64,000 nt of DNA from Halopelagius inordinatus (lineage in GTDB: Archaea > Halobacteriota > Halobacteria > Halobacteriales > Haloferacaceae). The stretch covers positions 496,001-560,000 of the forward strand of contig NZ_FOOQ01000001.1 in assembly GCF_900113245.1 (NCBI RefSeq), in the 5' to 3' direction. A model generated the notes under the pieces. It was not told the origin of the DNA, did not search any database, and saw only the letters and a program-made list of their open reading frames with translations. Below are positions 34,603 to 43,859 of the stretch, piece after piece (position 1 is the stretch's first letter; each line of letters begins with the position of its first letter). A program made the translations under genes and the position numbers.

Positions 34603-35132
34603 CCGAGATAACCCGGTCGCCGCCCGTCGTCGGGTCGTCGCTCTCTCTCGTCGCGGCCACCGTCGCCCTCGTTTTCGCGGCGCTCTCCGCACAGAGCGCG
34701 GTCGCTCCGGCGGCGGTGGGCGTCTTCCTCCTCGGCGTCGGCCTCTATCGCGCCTCGCGCCGACTCGTCACGCTGGGTTCCGCGGCGCTCTTTGTAGGCG
34801 TCCTCCTCGCGGGCGTCCGCGGCGGCGTCCCCGAAGCCGTCCTCCTGTCTGCGCTCGCGACCGTCCTCGCGTGGGACACCGCCGACCACGCACTCGGTAT
34901 CGGCGAGCAACTCGGGCGCGAGGCGCACTCGTCGCGTCTCGTCTTCGTCCACGCGGCGACGACGCTCCTCGTCGGCGTGTTCGGATCCGCCCTCTGTTAC
35001 GCCGTCTACCTCGCCGTCGGCGGCGGGCAACCCGTCTCCGCGGTGGTTCTGTTGCTCCTCGGCGCGGTGGCTCTCGTCTCCGCGCTCCGCGGGAGCGGAG
35101 AGTCGAATCGGGCGGTCAGGCGCGGGCGGTAG
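34599..35132 (+). CDS. Multi-span membrane protein of the DUF58/MoxR cluster
   Basis: The 177-residue protein has five or so predicted transmembrane helices (about 10-30, 33-48, 55-75, 82-95, 115-165) and short loops. No enzymatic motif is visible. It overlaps the DUF58 gene (GTGA) and ends one base before the convergent MoxR stop, so the two transcripts abut end to end. Similar proteins (DUF7519-like, from memory) occur at this place in related haloarchaea. Function unknown. Confidence 0.8.
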   Translation: MTEITRSPPVVGSSLSLVAATVALVFAALSAQSAVAPAAVGVFLLGVGLYRASRRLVTLGSAALFVGVLLAGVRGGVPEAVLLSALATVLAWDTADHALGIGEQLGREAHSSRLVFVHAATTLLVGVFGSALCYAVYLAVGGGQPVSAVVLLLLGAVALVSALRGSGESNRAVRRGR

Positions 35133-36083
35133 TCAGTCGAGCGTCGGCACTTCGACGCGTTCGAGGACGTCGGCGACGATACCGGCCTTCCGCACGTCGT
35201 TGACCTGCGCGTCGGGCGTGAGAACGAGTCGGTGCGCTAACACGGACGGGGCGACGCCCTTCACGTCGTCGGGCGTCGCGTACTCTCGCCCCGCGAGGAC
35301 GGCGTGGGCGCGGGTGGTCTCCAACAGGCGTTGGGTCCCGCGCGGTGAGACGCCCACCTCGACGCGCCGGTCCGACCGGGTCGCTCTGGCTATCTCCGCG
35401 ACGTACCGGAGGATGTCGTCGTCGACGCGAACCGCCTCGGGCGCGCGCCGGAGTTCCGCCACGTCGTCGCCGCGGAGGACGGCCCCCACCTCGGGGCTTC
35501 GATTCTCTCGCCCCACGCGACGGCGGAGCAGTTCGACTTCGCCCTCGACGTCGGGGTAGCCGACGTTCGTCTTGACGACGAAGCGGTCCACCTGCGCCTC
35601 GGGGAGGGGAAAGGTCCCCTCGCTTTCGACCGGGTTCTGGGTGGCGATGACGAAGAAGGGGTCGGGGAGAGCGTGCGTCTCGCCGTCTACGGTCACTTGT
35701 CCCTCCTCCATCGCTTCGAGCAGGGCGGCTTGGGTCTTCGGCGGCGCGCGGTTTATCTCGTCCGCGAGGACGACGTTCGCGAAGATGGGACCCTCCGAGA
35801 ACTCGAACGTCCGCTCTGATTCGTCGTAGATGTTGGTCCCCGTCACGTCCGAGGGGAGGAGGTCAGGCGTGAACTGGACGCGCGAAAACGAGAGGCCGAG
35901 GGCGGTGGCGACGCTTTGGGCCGTGAGCGTCTTTCCCGTCCCCGGAACGTCCTCTATGAGGACGTGCCCGCGCGCGAGGACGCCGAGGAGGATTCGTTCG
36001 AGAAACGCGCGGTCGGCGACGACGGCCCGCGACACCTCGCGCAGAACCTCGTCGCACGACTGGCTCGCATCGGGGATGTCCAT
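35133..36083 (-). CDS. MoxR-family AAA ATPase
   Basis: The 316-residue protein is a MoxR AAA+ ATPase: Walker A EDVPGTGKT, Walker B VVLADEINR, sensor 1 FVIATQNPVE, arginine finger region and the C-terminal lid with sensor 2 (GVSPRGTQRLLE). MoxR proteins act as chaperones with DUF58/VWA partners, encoded here on the convergent strand. ATG 36083 (MDIPDAS) is chosen; GTG 36092 is three codons upstream and possible. It is transcribed alone. Confidence 0.93.
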   Translation of the reverse strand: MDIPDASQSCDEVLREVSRAVVADRAFLERILLGVLARGHVLIEDVPGTGKTLTAQSVATALGLSFSRVQFTPDLLPSDVTGTNIYDESERTFEFSEGPIFANVVLADEINRAPPKTQAALLEAMEEGQVTVDGETHALPDPFFVIATQNPVESEGTFPLPEAQVDRFVVKTNVGYPDVEGEVELLRRRVGRENRSPEVGAVLRGDDVAELRRAPEAVRVDDDILRYVAEIARATRSDRRVEVGVSPRGTQRLLETTRAHAVLAGREYATPDDVKGVAPSVLAHRLVLTPDAQVNDVRKAGIVADVLERVEVPTLD

Positions 36084-36143
36084 GCCTGCCACGTGTCCGC
36101 ACGTGACTTAGTAGTCCGGGTCACGCCTCCGTCTGCGAAAAAT

Positions 36144-36158
36144 CGAAACCGATTAATG
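36144..36158 (+). promoter_or_regulatory. Probable tRNA-Ser promoter
   Basis: CGAAACCGATTAATG has a BRE-like CGAAA and an A/T box about 30-35 bases before the mature tRNA 5' end. Confidence 0.4.
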
Positions 36159-36184
36159 AACCCCGCGACTACGGACGTGTGCAA

Positions 36185-36269
36185 GCCGAGGTAGCCTAGC
36201 CCGGCCAAGGCGGTAGATTCGAAATCTACTGTCCATTCGGACACGTGAGTTCAAATCTCACCCTCGGCG
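36185..36269 (+). tRNA. tRNA-Ser (anticodon CGA)
   Basis: The sequence folds as a class II tRNA. The acceptor stem GCCGAGG (36185-36191) pairs with CCTCGGC (36262-36268), with discriminator G at 36269. The anticodon arm is GTAGA-TTCGAAA-TCTAC with anticodon CGA, reading UCG serine codons. A long variable arm follows (GTCCATTCGGAC region), as required for tRNA-Ser, and the T-loop is GTTCAAATC. No intron is seen and CCA is not encoded. Confidence 0.95.
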
Positions 36270-36481
36270 CTTTCTCACAGACCCACCCTCTGAGTGGCGC
36301 GTCTCGTCGCGCCGCGTTCTCGGCCGGAGCGACGTCCCGAGACGGCCGTCACGTCGCCCGACTACATATGAACTATTACACATAATAGTGGAATGAACGG
36401 AATTCGCCCAGTAGAACGCTCGAACCTCCGGTACGAATTTGTCAGTTAAGATTATGTATGTGGGGTGTCACTTGGTCACGT
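36270..36481. other. Intergenic region with palindrome and promoter of the Tat hydrolase
   Basis: CTATTA-CACA-TAATAG (36373-36388) is a perfect six-base inverted repeat in A/T-rich sequence. About 60 bases later AGTTAAGATTATG (36446-36458) is a plausible TATA region for ATG 36482. The palindrome could be an operator; nothing else was found. Confidence 0.35.
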
Positions 36482-38479
36482 ATGTCGAACAACGACTGGT
36501 CGATTTCGAGGCGAGGCTTCCTGGGTACCGTCGGCGGCGGCGCGCTGTTGGCGCTTTCGAGCGCACAGGCGGCGGGTCGGTCGCCAGCGCTCGACGACCC
36601 GCCGATAGATGAGGTCACGGTGAAAGACGACGTCGGCGTCGATATGCGCGACGGCACCGAACTGTCGACGGACGTCTACCTCCCCGAGTCGGGTGACGCG
36701 GCGGACGGCTATCCGACACTCGTCACGCGGACGCCGTACAAAAAGGAGTTCTACGGGGACCAAGCCGAGGGGTTCGCCCAGTACGGGTACGCCGTCGTCG
36801 TTCAGGACGTCCGCGGTAAGTTCGGTTCGCCCGGCGACTTCTACCCCTATCGGACCGCCGACGCCGCGTCGGAAGATAGCTACGACACCGTCGAGTGGGC
36901 GGCCGAACAGGACTGGTCGAACGGCAAGGTCGGCACCTACGGCATCTCCTACGCCGCGGGGACGCAGTGGTCGCTCGTTCACAACGAGGAACTTCCGCCG
37001 CATCTCGAAGCGATGGCCCCGGGATTCGCCGTCGCGAGTTACTACGGACAGGGTGCCTACGCCGGCGGCGCGGCGCTTCTCTCGCACAACATCGACTATC
37101 TGAACGGGTTCGCAATCGAGCAGTACAACCGAGACGACTCGAACCGAGACGAAACCGAGAGCCCGATTCCGGGCGAGGACGAACTCTCCCCCCTCGAAGA
37201 GGCCCAAGAAGCGATGATGCAACTCTACTGGGACCTCCCGGTGGTGCCCTTCGAACCGATGCAGGAGGCGGGCTACGACTATCTCAACGACTGGCACACG
37301 AACGAAGTCTACAACGAGTACTGGGAGCAACAAGACCACACCCGCCACTACGACAAGGTGGACGTCCCGGTGTTGAACTACGGCGGATGGTACGACATCT
37401 TCGATCAGGGCGTCATCTGGAACTTCGAGGGACTCAGAGACGAAAGCGACGCGCCGGAGCAAGCGGAACTCGTCATGGGGCCGTACACCCACGGCAATCA
37501 GGGTATCGAGGCGCAGGGCGCGGTGACGGGTCCGTTCCTCTTCGCCGACAACTCCGATTTCGACGAGATGACGCTTCTGCTGTCGTGGTTCGGCCGCACC
37601 CTGAAAGGCGAGTCTGAGGCGGGCGACAGTCCGCCCGTCCGCCTCTACGTCCCCGGACTCGACGAGTGGGTCGGTGCCGAGGAGTTCCCCCTCGCTGCGA
37701 CCGAACACACCAAGTACTACCTCCACAGCGACGGAGACGCGGGCATCGGCGACATCACCGACACCGACTACCGCTACGAGGGGGTCCTCTCGACGGAGAA
37801 GACGCACTCCGAGTACGACGCCTCCCGCGACGAGTACACGTACGACCCGGCCGACCCCGTCGTGACCGGCGGCGGGTACAACACTCACTGGGAGGGCGGC
37901 GTCAACGACCGCGCGACGAGTTACCACCGGCGCGACGACATACTCGTCTACGAGACGGACGTCTTAGAGGAGGACGTCGCCGTCGTCGGCCCGATTACCG
38001 CGACCCTGTACGCCTCCTCGTCGGCGGTCGACACCGACTTCGTCGTGACGCTCTCCGACGTCAACCCGGTCGACCGTGCGGGCGGCCTCCGCGTCGCGGA
38101 GGGCGCGCGTCGGGGTCGTATCGGCGACGTGAGCGCCGACCCCCGCGATACGGAGACGTACTCCGAGGTGACCGAACTCGAACCCAGCGAGGTCTACGAG
38201 TGGAAGATAGCCGTCTGGCCGACGGCGCGCGTCTTCGAGGCGGGCCACCGCATCCGCATCGACGTCACGAGCAGCGACTTCCCGCGGTACTCCCGCAACC
38301 TCAACACCGGCGAGGGACTCACCGGCGAGGAGATGGAGGTGGCCGACCAGACTATCTACCACGACGCCGACCGACCCTCGAACGTGGAGTTACCCCTCGT
38401 TCCCGTCTCCGAACTGGAGGAGATGGTCATCGACGGACCGGTCCCCGGGGCGCCGAACGACGGGCACTCTCCCGACTGA
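36482..38479 (+). CDS. Tat-exported CocE/NonD-type hydrolase (X-Pro dipeptidyl-peptidase S15 family)
   Basis: The 665-residue protein starts with a twin-arginine signal (SISRRGFLGTVGGGALLAL), so it is folded before export and acts outside the cell. The body is an alpha/beta hydrolase of the CocE/S15 family: a large N-terminal catalytic domain with nucleophile Ser in GTYGISYAAGTQW, catalytic Asp and His expected in the GPYTHGNQG region, and a C-terminal jelly-roll domain (about 480-655). Members hydrolyse esters, acylated antibiotics or X-Pro peptides; the substrate cannot be told. ATG 36482 is set by the Tat motif. Transcribed alone. Confidence 0.9.
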   Translation: MSNNDWSISRRGFLGTVGGGALLALSSAQAAGRSPALDDPPIDEVTVKDDVGVDMRDGTELSTDVYLPESGDAADGYPTLVTRTPYKKEFYGDQAEGFAQYGYAVVVQDVRGKFGSPGDFYPYRTADAASEDSYDTVEWAAEQDWSNGKVGTYGISYAAGTQWSLVHNEELPPHLEAMAPGFAVASYYGQGAYAGGAALLSHNIDYLNGFAIEQYNRDDSNRDETESPIPGEDELSPLEEAQEAMMQLYWDLPVVPFEPMQEAGYDYLNDWHTNEVYNEYWEQQDHTRHYDKVDVPVLNYGGWYDIFDQGVIWNFEGLRDESDAPEQAELVMGPYTHGNQGIEAQGAVTGPFLFADNSDFDEMTLLLSWFGRTLKGESEAGDSPPVRLYVPGLDEWVGAEEFPLAATEHTKYYLHSDGDAGIGDITDTDYRYEGVLSTEKTHSEYDASRDEYTYDPADPVVTGGGYNTHWEGGVNDRATSYHRRDDILVYETDVLEEDVAVVGPITATLYASSSAVDTDFVVTLSDVNPVDRAGGLRVAEGARRGRIGDVSADPRDTETYSEVTELEPSEVYEWKIAVWPTARVFEAGHRIRIDVTSSDFPRYSRNLNTGEGLTGEEMEVADQTIYHDADRPSNVELPLVPVSELEEMVIDGPVPGAPNDGHSPD

Positions 38480-38572
38480 CCCCGCTGTCGGGTGCATTCC
38501 TCCGACGTCAGCCGATTTTCACTTTCACTCCCCTAGGATGAGATAGATATTCGTTCCGGTTCGAGAGAACGT

Positions 38573-38752
38573 ATGAACGCGACGACGGCCGACGACCGAC
38601 CGAACCGTCCCCCGAAGACGCGACGATTCGACGTGACCGACGTCACCACCGGAAACGTCGCGGAGTTCGCACGCTCCCGCCTCGGCGGGATGGACGTTCG
38701 GTTCGAGCGACGACCCGGGCGGACGCATCTCGTCGCCGAAGCGGACCGCTGA
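38573..38752 (+). CDS. Small basic protein, 59 residues
   Basis: ATG 38573 opens a 59-codon frame (MNATTADDRPNRPPKTRRFD...). A TATA-like GATAGATAT (38542-38550) is about 26 bases upstream. After a disordered start, residues 19-58 (FDVTDVTTGNVAEFARSR then MDVRFERR) look like one beta-alpha-beta unit, which suggests real protein. No family recognised. The opposite strand frame here is less protein-like. Moderate support only. Confidence 0.5.
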   Translation: MNATTADDRPNRPPKTRRFDVTDVTTGNVAEFARSRLGGMDVRFERRPGRTHLVAEADR

Positions 38753-38874
38753 CGGGGCCGAGAGGACGGCGTTCGCGGCGGCCGACGAAAACGAACGGCG
38801 GTCGCTCGCGGCGGTGCGTCGAGAGAACGAGTCGCCGAGAGAGACGCCCCGGGGAACCGCGAGATGCCGGGCCG

Positions 38875-40434
38875 TCAGTCGTCGGCGGGGGGGACGCCCT
38901 TCGACTCCTCGGCTTCCGCCTGTAGGAGTCGGTCCAGCGCGTTTACCATCGCGTCCACGCTGGCGCGGGTGATGTCCGCGTCCGACGCGGCGACGGTAAC
39001 GGAGTGGTCGCCGCGACTCATCTCCACCTCGACGGTCACGACGGCGTTCGTCCCGCCGGTGATGGCGTCCACGTGGTACGAGTCCAGTTGGGCGTCGGCG
39101 TCGGAGCCGAGTGCGGAGCGAACCGCCTCGACGGCGGCGTCGACGGGACCGCTTCCCGTGCCCGAGGCGACGCGTTCCTCGTCATCCACGCGGAGGCGGA
39201 CGCTCGCGGTGGGCGTTCCGCCGCCCGACGCGGCGGTGAGGTCCACCAGTTCGACGCGCCTGTCGCGTTCGCGCCCCTGCACGTCTTCCGCGATGGCGAG
39301 CAGGTCGGCGTCGGTGACGCGTTTGCCCCGGTCGCCGAGCGCTTTCACGCGGTCCACCACGGCGGCGAGTTCCTCGTCTGTCACGTCGACGCCGTGTTCG
39401 TCGAGTGCGGCGCGGACGCCCGCGCGTCCGGCGTGTTTGCCGAGGACGAGACGACGCTCTCGACCCACCGTCTCCGGCGCGTACGGTTCGTACATCGTGT
39501 CGTCTTTCAGCGTCCCGTCGGTGTGGATGCCGCTCTCGTGGGTGAACGCGTTCTCGCCCACGACGGCCTTGTTCGGCGGCAGGGGAACGCCCGTCGCCAT
39601 CGCGACCTTCTGTGCGAGGCCGTACAGTTCGTCGAGTTTCACCGTCTCGACGCCGTAGCAGTGCGACAGTGCGATAGCGACCTCTTCGAGTGCGACGTTG
39701 CCCGCGCGTTCGCCGATGCCGTTTACGGTGGCGTGGACGAGGTCGGCGCCCGCCGCGAGACTGGCGTAGACGTTCGTCATCCCCAGCCCCAAGTCGTCGT
39801 GGGTGTGGGTGGACGTCGGTCCGATGTCCGCGAGGCGGGCGACGTACTCGTACGTCGTCTCCGGACTCGCGTCTCCGACGGTGTCGGCGTAACAGAGGCG
39901 GTCCGCGCCCGCGTCGAACGCCGCGCGCATGAGGCGTTCGAGGAAGTCGAGGTCCGCGCGAGAGCCGTCCTCGCCGATGACCTCGACCCAGAGGCCGTGG
40001 TCCTTCGCGTAGGCCACGAGGTCCTCCGTGTCTTCGACCACCCGGTCGTGCGTCGTCCCGACCTTTCGCTCGATGTGCATGTCGCTGCCGGGGACCACGA
40101 TGGTCACCCCGTCGACGTCGCAGTCGAGCGCTAAATCGACGTCTCTCTGGACGCCGCGGGCGAAACTCGTCACCGTCGCGTCGAGTCCGAGCGACGTGAC
40201 CTTGCGGATGGTCTCGCGTTCGCCCTCGCCGGTGCAGGCGCTTCCGGCCTCGATGTACTGGACGTCGGCCGCGTCGAGAGCGCTTGCTATCTCCGCTTTC
40301 TCCTCGGGCGTCAGCGAGATACCCGGCGCTTGTTCTCCGTCGCGCAGCGTCGTGTCTAAAAGCTGTACCCGGTCGTCTGAATCCAAAACGGATGTAGGGG
40401 TGTTGTTGGGGTTACCCCCGAATAAATCGACCAC
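38875..40434 (-). CDS. cimA: (R)-citramalate synthase
   Basis: The protein (519 residues) is a DRE-TIM metallolyase of the isopropylmalate/citramalate synthase group. It has LLDTTLRDGEQAPG at the active site, the THTHDDLGLGMTN metal-binding His pair, NGIGERAGN and HESGIHTDG, and a C-terminal regulatory domain (about 390-505) ending in the GGTNAVV and DADITRASVDA segments. Its pattern follows archaeal CimA (pyruvate plus acetyl-CoA to citramalate, the threonine-independent isoleucine route) more closely than LeuA, but 2-isopropylmalate synthase is the alternative. Start is GTG 40434; an A/T box TTTTAAGT at about 40469-40476 implies a short leader. Stands alone. Confidence 0.85.
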   Translation of the reverse strand: MVDLFGGNPNNTPTSVLDSDDRVQLLDTTLRDGEQAPGISLTPEEKAEIASALDAADVQYIEAGSACTGEGERETIRKVTSLGLDATVTSFARGVQRDVDLALDCDVDGVTIVVPGSDMHIERKVGTTHDRVVEDTEDLVAYAKDHGLWVEVIGEDGSRADLDFLERLMRAAFDAGADRLCYADTVGDASPETTYEYVARLADIGPTSTHTHDDLGLGMTNVYASLAAGADLVHATVNGIGERAGNVALEEVAIALSHCYGVETVKLDELYGLAQKVAMATGVPLPPNKAVVGENAFTHESGIHTDGTLKDDTMYEPYAPETVGRERRLVLGKHAGRAGVRAALDEHGVDVTDEELAAVVDRVKALGDRGKRVTDADLLAIAEDVQGRERDRRVELVDLTAASGGGTPTASVRLRVDDEERVASGTGSGPVDAAVEAVRSALGSDADAQLDSYHVDAITGGTNAVVTVEVEMSRGDHSVTVAASDADITRASVDAMVNALDRLLQAEAEESKGVPPADD

Positions 40435-40533
40435 GAGTCATGTGCTCACACACTCCGTTACCGCGGACGCACTTAAAACGAACCCTCTCGACAGATTTTG
40501 TCTGCCGGATTCTCCCTTCGGTCGCCCCTCGTC

Positions 40534-40881
40534 TCACTCGACGAGTCGAATCGTGTCGCCGACGTCCACGTCGTCGGCGGCCCCCGCCGGGAGTTCGACG
40601 ATGGTGTCCGCGAGTCCGAACCCGATTCCGGTCCACGCGGAGAGTCGCTTCTTCTTTTTCACCTCGCCGCCGCAGAGCCAGAGAGCGTCGATGTCGAAGG
40701 GGACGAACACCATGTGGAGGCTTCGCCTGTCGGTGTCGTCGAAGGGAAAGACGAGAGCGTAGTCGTCGGGGACGCCGCGACGAAACATCAGTCCGCGCGC
40801 TTTCGAGAGGAACGAGTCCGCCACCTCTGCGTCGGTGGCGAGCGTCTGTGCCCGTCCGTTGCGGTGGTGTTCGACCTGCAC
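40534..40881 (-). CDS. DUF192-family protein
   Basis: The 115-residue protein is a compact beta-barrel DUF192 domain: FLSKARGLMFRR near residue 25-36, then LVFPFDDTDRRSLHMVFVPFDIDALWL and the C-terminal IVELPAGAADD. The family is widespread and of unknown biochemical role, often exported; no signal peptide is present here. Start is GTG 40881, with a T-rich TATA-like box about 29 bases upstream. It is divergent from the HNH-like gene at 40989. Confidence 0.9.
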   Translation of the reverse strand: MQVEHHRNGRAQTLATDAEVADSFLSKARGLMFRRGVPDDYALVFPFDDTDRRSLHMVFVPFDIDALWLCGGEVKKKKRLSAWTGIGFGLADTIVELPAGAADDVDVGDTIRLVE

Positions 40882-40988
40882 GCGTTGCTTTCTGGAGTCG
40901 TCCTACAAAACCGTTCAGGTCGAACGGAGGGGTCGAACCGCCGCCGCGACGGGAAGAACAAAGGTCTCTCGTGTCCGATTCGACGATT

Positions 40989-41558
40989 ATGGAGGAGACG
41001 CCCACCGGAACGCCCGTGGGGGTGGACGACCCGTACGACCACTCGGGCGCGTGCGACCACCTCACCGGCGACGGGCGGTGCCGATTCGCTCTCGACAGGG
41101 CGGGCGACGACCCGGCGTTCGCCGCCGCGCGCCGCGCCGATGGCTACGAGTGTCTGGTCGCGGACGACGACTGCGAGTGGCGCGACTGCCCGCACTACCG
41201 TTCGACCACCGACGGCCGCGAGTGCGTCCGGTGCGGACTCGAAGAGGTCCGAATCGCACACGAGACCGAAAGCAGACCGCTTCTGGAGGAACACCACCTC
41301 TCGTACGGCGTCGCCGAACGGCGTTCGGCTGCACGTCGGACTCCGTCCGACGGCGGGGCCGAAGGCGACGACCCGAGCCACGAGATAACGGTCGCGCTCT
41401 GTCGGTGGTGTCACACGAAGGTCCACAGGTCGTTCGCCCGAATCGACGACGACGCCTCGCCGGACCCGGAGGCGTTCGCCGCCCGCGAGGCGCGTCGGAC
41501 GAAAGAGCAAGCCGAGTTCGGCTTCCAGTCGGCGGCCGACCGGTTCGGAGACGAGTGA
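40989..41558 (+). CDS. HNH-like zinc-binding protein
   Basis: The 189-residue protein has a Cys-rich N-terminal half (C24, C31, then CEWRDCPHY) and an HNH-like C-terminal half: CVRCGLEE, LEEHHLSYGV and ALCRWCHTKVHRSF, which gives the C-x2-C, His-His, C-x2-C-H order of zinc-stabilised HNH domains. It could be a nuclease or simply a zinc-binding protein; the Asn of a strict HNH is not evident. The C-terminus is acidic and Arg-rich. ATG 40989 is the first good start. Function unknown. Confidence 0.75.
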   Translation: MEETPTGTPVGVDDPYDHSGACDHLTGDGRCRFALDRAGDDPAFAAARRADGYECLVADDDCEWRDCPHYRSTTDGRECVRCGLEEVRIAHETESRPLLEEHHLSYGVAERRSAARRTPSDGGAEGDDPSHEITVALCRWCHTKVHRSFARIDDDASPDPEAFAAREARRTKEQAEFGFQSAADRFGDE

Positions 41559-41629
41559 CCGTCGTCGGTTCACCGAGACGTCTCCATTCGAGAGTGAACG
41601 TCTTGTCCGCCGACCCCGTACGGTCGCGT

Positions 41630-42076
41630 ATGACCGACGCAGACGACGCTCCCTCGAAACTCGGACACGTCCACCTCAAAGTCCGCGACGTAGACGACTC
41701 GGTCGCGTTCTACCGCGACGTGCTCGGACTCTCCGTCACCGAACGCTACGCGAACTACGCCTTTCTCACGTTCGGTGACCACCACCACGACGTCGCCCTC
41801 CAAGCGGTGGGGCCGGAGGCGTCGGGGCCGAGGATGGGCGTCGGTCTCTACCACACCGCCTTCGAAGTCGAGTCACCGGACGCGCTCCGACGGACCGCAG
41901 AACGCCTCTCGGACCGCGGCGTCTCCGTCACGCCCGTGGACCATCGAATCAGCAAAGCGCTGTACTTCGACGACCCGGACGGAAACGGCGTCGAGGTGTA
42001 TCTCGACACCCGCGAGGAGACGGGCCACGAGGAGTGGCACGGCGAGAACGGGCGGTTCGACCCGCAATCGCTCTAA
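41630..42076 (+). CDS. VOC (glyoxalase/extradiol dioxygenase) superfamily protein
   Basis: The 148-residue protein has the two beta-alpha-beta-beta-beta modules of the VOC fold. Candidate metal ligands are His14 (KLGHVHLKV), the second-module His in YHTAFEV and Glu in NGVEVYLD, an arrangement like catechol 2,3-dioxygenase domains. The fold also includes lyases and isomerases, so the reaction is open. It ends with the sequence WHGENGRFDP, common in haloarchaeal members. It stops three bases before the convergent membrane protein gene. Confidence 0.85.
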   Translation: MTDADDAPSKLGHVHLKVRDVDDSVAFYRDVLGLSVTERYANYAFLTFGDHHHDVALQAVGPEASGPRMGVGLYHTAFEVESPDALRRTAERLSDRGVSVTPVDHRISKALYFDDPDGNGVEVYLDTREETGHEEWHGENGRFDPQSL

Positions 42077-42079
42077 GCG

Positions 42080-43129
42080 TCATTCGGTTTCGACGGCCGC
42101 GAGCAGTCCCGCCGCGACTGCGTCGACGCCGACGACGACCCAGTAACTGCAGACGCGATAGAGGATGGCGACGGCGGCGGCGGACTCGACGGAGACGCCC
42201 GCGACGGCGACCAGACCGGCCGTGACCGCCACCTCGATACCGCCCGCGCCGCCCGGAAGCGGCGACCACCCGACGAGTCCGGCGGCGGGCGCGACGAACA
42301 ACGCCGCGGCGAACGGGACGCCGACGCCCAACGCCGTCCCCGCCGCCGTCAGCGACGCGGCGAACGCCATCCAGCCGACGGCGACGAACGACGCCGTCGC
42401 CGCGACGCGCCGTCTGTCGTCCGCGACGGCGTCTAACGCCCCGAAGTAGCTCTCGACGCGGCGTCGCACCGACTCCGGTTCGAACGCGGCGGCGACGGGT
42501 TCGACGCCGAGGCGCGTCGCCCCGCGGTAGAGCAGTCCAGAGACCCGCTCGACGAGTCGTTCGACGACGTGTCGCCGCCGAGTCACCAACGCGACGACGC
42601 CGACGGCGACGACGAGTGCGCCGGTCAGACCGCCGAGGAACGTCCGCACGTCGCCCACGTCCGCGCGGAGGAAGACGGCGGAGAGACCCAGCGTCGAGAG
42701 GGTGATAGCGGAGACGAGATTGAGGAGGTCGGTGACCGTCACCGCGGCGAGGCCCTCCTCGTACTCCAAGTCGAACGGGCGCGTCACCGCGTACGCGATT
42801 ATCGCGGACCCGCTCAGTCGCCCCATCGGTAGCACCTGCCGAGCGAAGTCCCCCGAGAGGTAGGCGAGACGGTATTTCAGACCGCCGATGGGTTTCGTCC
42901 CGCCGAGGGCCCGCCTGAGGGCTTCTCCCCACGAGAGAATCGCCGCCACTCCGGCGACGCTTCCGACGGCGACGATACCGACGTCCGCCCGCGTGAGAGC
43001 GCGGAGGACCGCCACGCCGCCGGTGAGCCAGACGAACACCGCGAGAACGGCGACGGCGAGGACGAGGCCGATAGTCGCCCTCGCGGCGGGACGGAGGCGC
43101 GTGTACGAACTGACGCCGGGTGTGTCCAC
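42080..43129 (-). CDS. Lysylphosphatidylglycerol synthase-like / AglD-type membrane protein
   Basis: The 349-residue protein has about eight transmembrane helices and the UPF0104 family segments YLSGDFARQVLPMGRLSG and GWSPLPGGAGGIEVAVTAGL (the P-x-P-G-G-x-G-x-x-E motif). Family members include flippase-like domains of lipid-modifying enzymes and the C-terminus of AglD. No glycosyltransferase domain is attached here. The function is probably lipid or polyprenol related. Start GTG 43129 is the first in frame that keeps the N-terminal helix; the frame remains open upstream. Divergent from guaAa. Confidence 0.85.
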   Translation of the reverse strand: MDTPGVSSYTRLRPAARATIGLVLAVAVLAVFVWLTGGVAVLRALTRADVGIVAVGSVAGVAAILSWGEALRRALGGTKPIGGLKYRLAYLSGDFARQVLPMGRLSGSAIIAYAVTRPFDLEYEEGLAAVTVTDLLNLVSAITLSTLGLSAVFLRADVGDVRTFLGGLTGALVVAVGVVALVTRRRHVVERLVERVSGLLYRGATRLGVEPVAAAFEPESVRRRVESYFGALDAVADDRRRVAATASFVAVGWMAFAASLTAAGTALGVGVPFAAALFVAPAAGLVGWSPLPGGAGGIEVAVTAGLVAVAGVSVESAAAVAILYRVCSYWVVVGVDAVAAGLLAAVETE

Positions 43130-43268
43130 ACCACCACGCAGGAGGGCGGAGAACTTTACGTGTCGGGTCTCGCACAGACCGCCGCCAATCGAACGACGCC
43201 GGAGGGGCACGCGTCGCGGAGTGTTCCGGACGCTTTTTGTCCGCGTCCCGACTAGCGAGACGTACCTA

Positions 43269-43820
43269 ATGACTCGCATCGCCGTCATCGACAACCACGG
43301 CCAGTTCACCCACCTCGAACACCGGACGCTCCGCGACCTCGGGGTCGACGTCGAAATCCTCGACAACGACATCCCGGCCGCGGAGATAGACGCCGACGGT
43401 CTCGTCCTCTCTGGCGGTCCGGACATGGACCGCATCGGCAACTGCGCGGACTACCTCGAACTCGGCGTCCCCGTCCTCGGCATCTGTCTCGGCATGCAGA
43501 TAATCGCCGCCGAACTCGACGGGCGAGTCGGATCGGGCGACTACGGCGGGTACGCCGACGTCGACGTCGAGATTCTCGACGACGACGACCCCCTCGTCGG
43601 TTCGCTCGCCCCCGAGACGCGCGTCTGGGCGAGTCACGCCGACGAAGTCAAGCAACTCCCCGACGGGTTCGTCCACACCGGAACCAGCGACGTCTGCGGC
43701 ATCGAATCCATGAGCGACACCGACCGCGACCTGTACGGCGTCCAGTGGCATCCGGAAGTCGCCCACACCGAACGGGGAGAGGAAGTGTTCGAGAACTTCC
43801 TGGCTATCTGCGAGCGGTAG
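43269..43820 (+). CDS. guaAa: GMP synthase subunit A (glutamine amidotransferase)
   Basis: In archaea the two halves of GMP synthase are separate proteins; this is the glutaminase half that delivers ammonia for XMP to GMP. The 183-residue class I amidotransferase has nucleophile Cys73 in GICLGMQ, oxyanion region LSGGPDMDR and the His161/Glu163 pair in WHPEVAHT. Length is normal for archaeal GuaAa. The ATP-pyrophosphatase half is not in the window. It lies 39 bases before the DUF2070 gene. Confidence 0.95.
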   Translation: MTRIAVIDNHGQFTHLEHRTLRDLGVDVEILDNDIPAAEIDADGLVLSGGPDMDRIGNCADYLELGVPVLGICLGMQIIAAELDGRVGSGDYGGYADVDVEILDDDDPLVGSLAPETRVWASHADEVKQLPDGFVHTGTSDVCGIESMSDTDRDLYGVQWHPEVAHTERGEEVFENFLAICER

Positions 43821-43859
43821 TCGCACGAGTTATACTACGGAAGACGTGAATGTTCCAGT

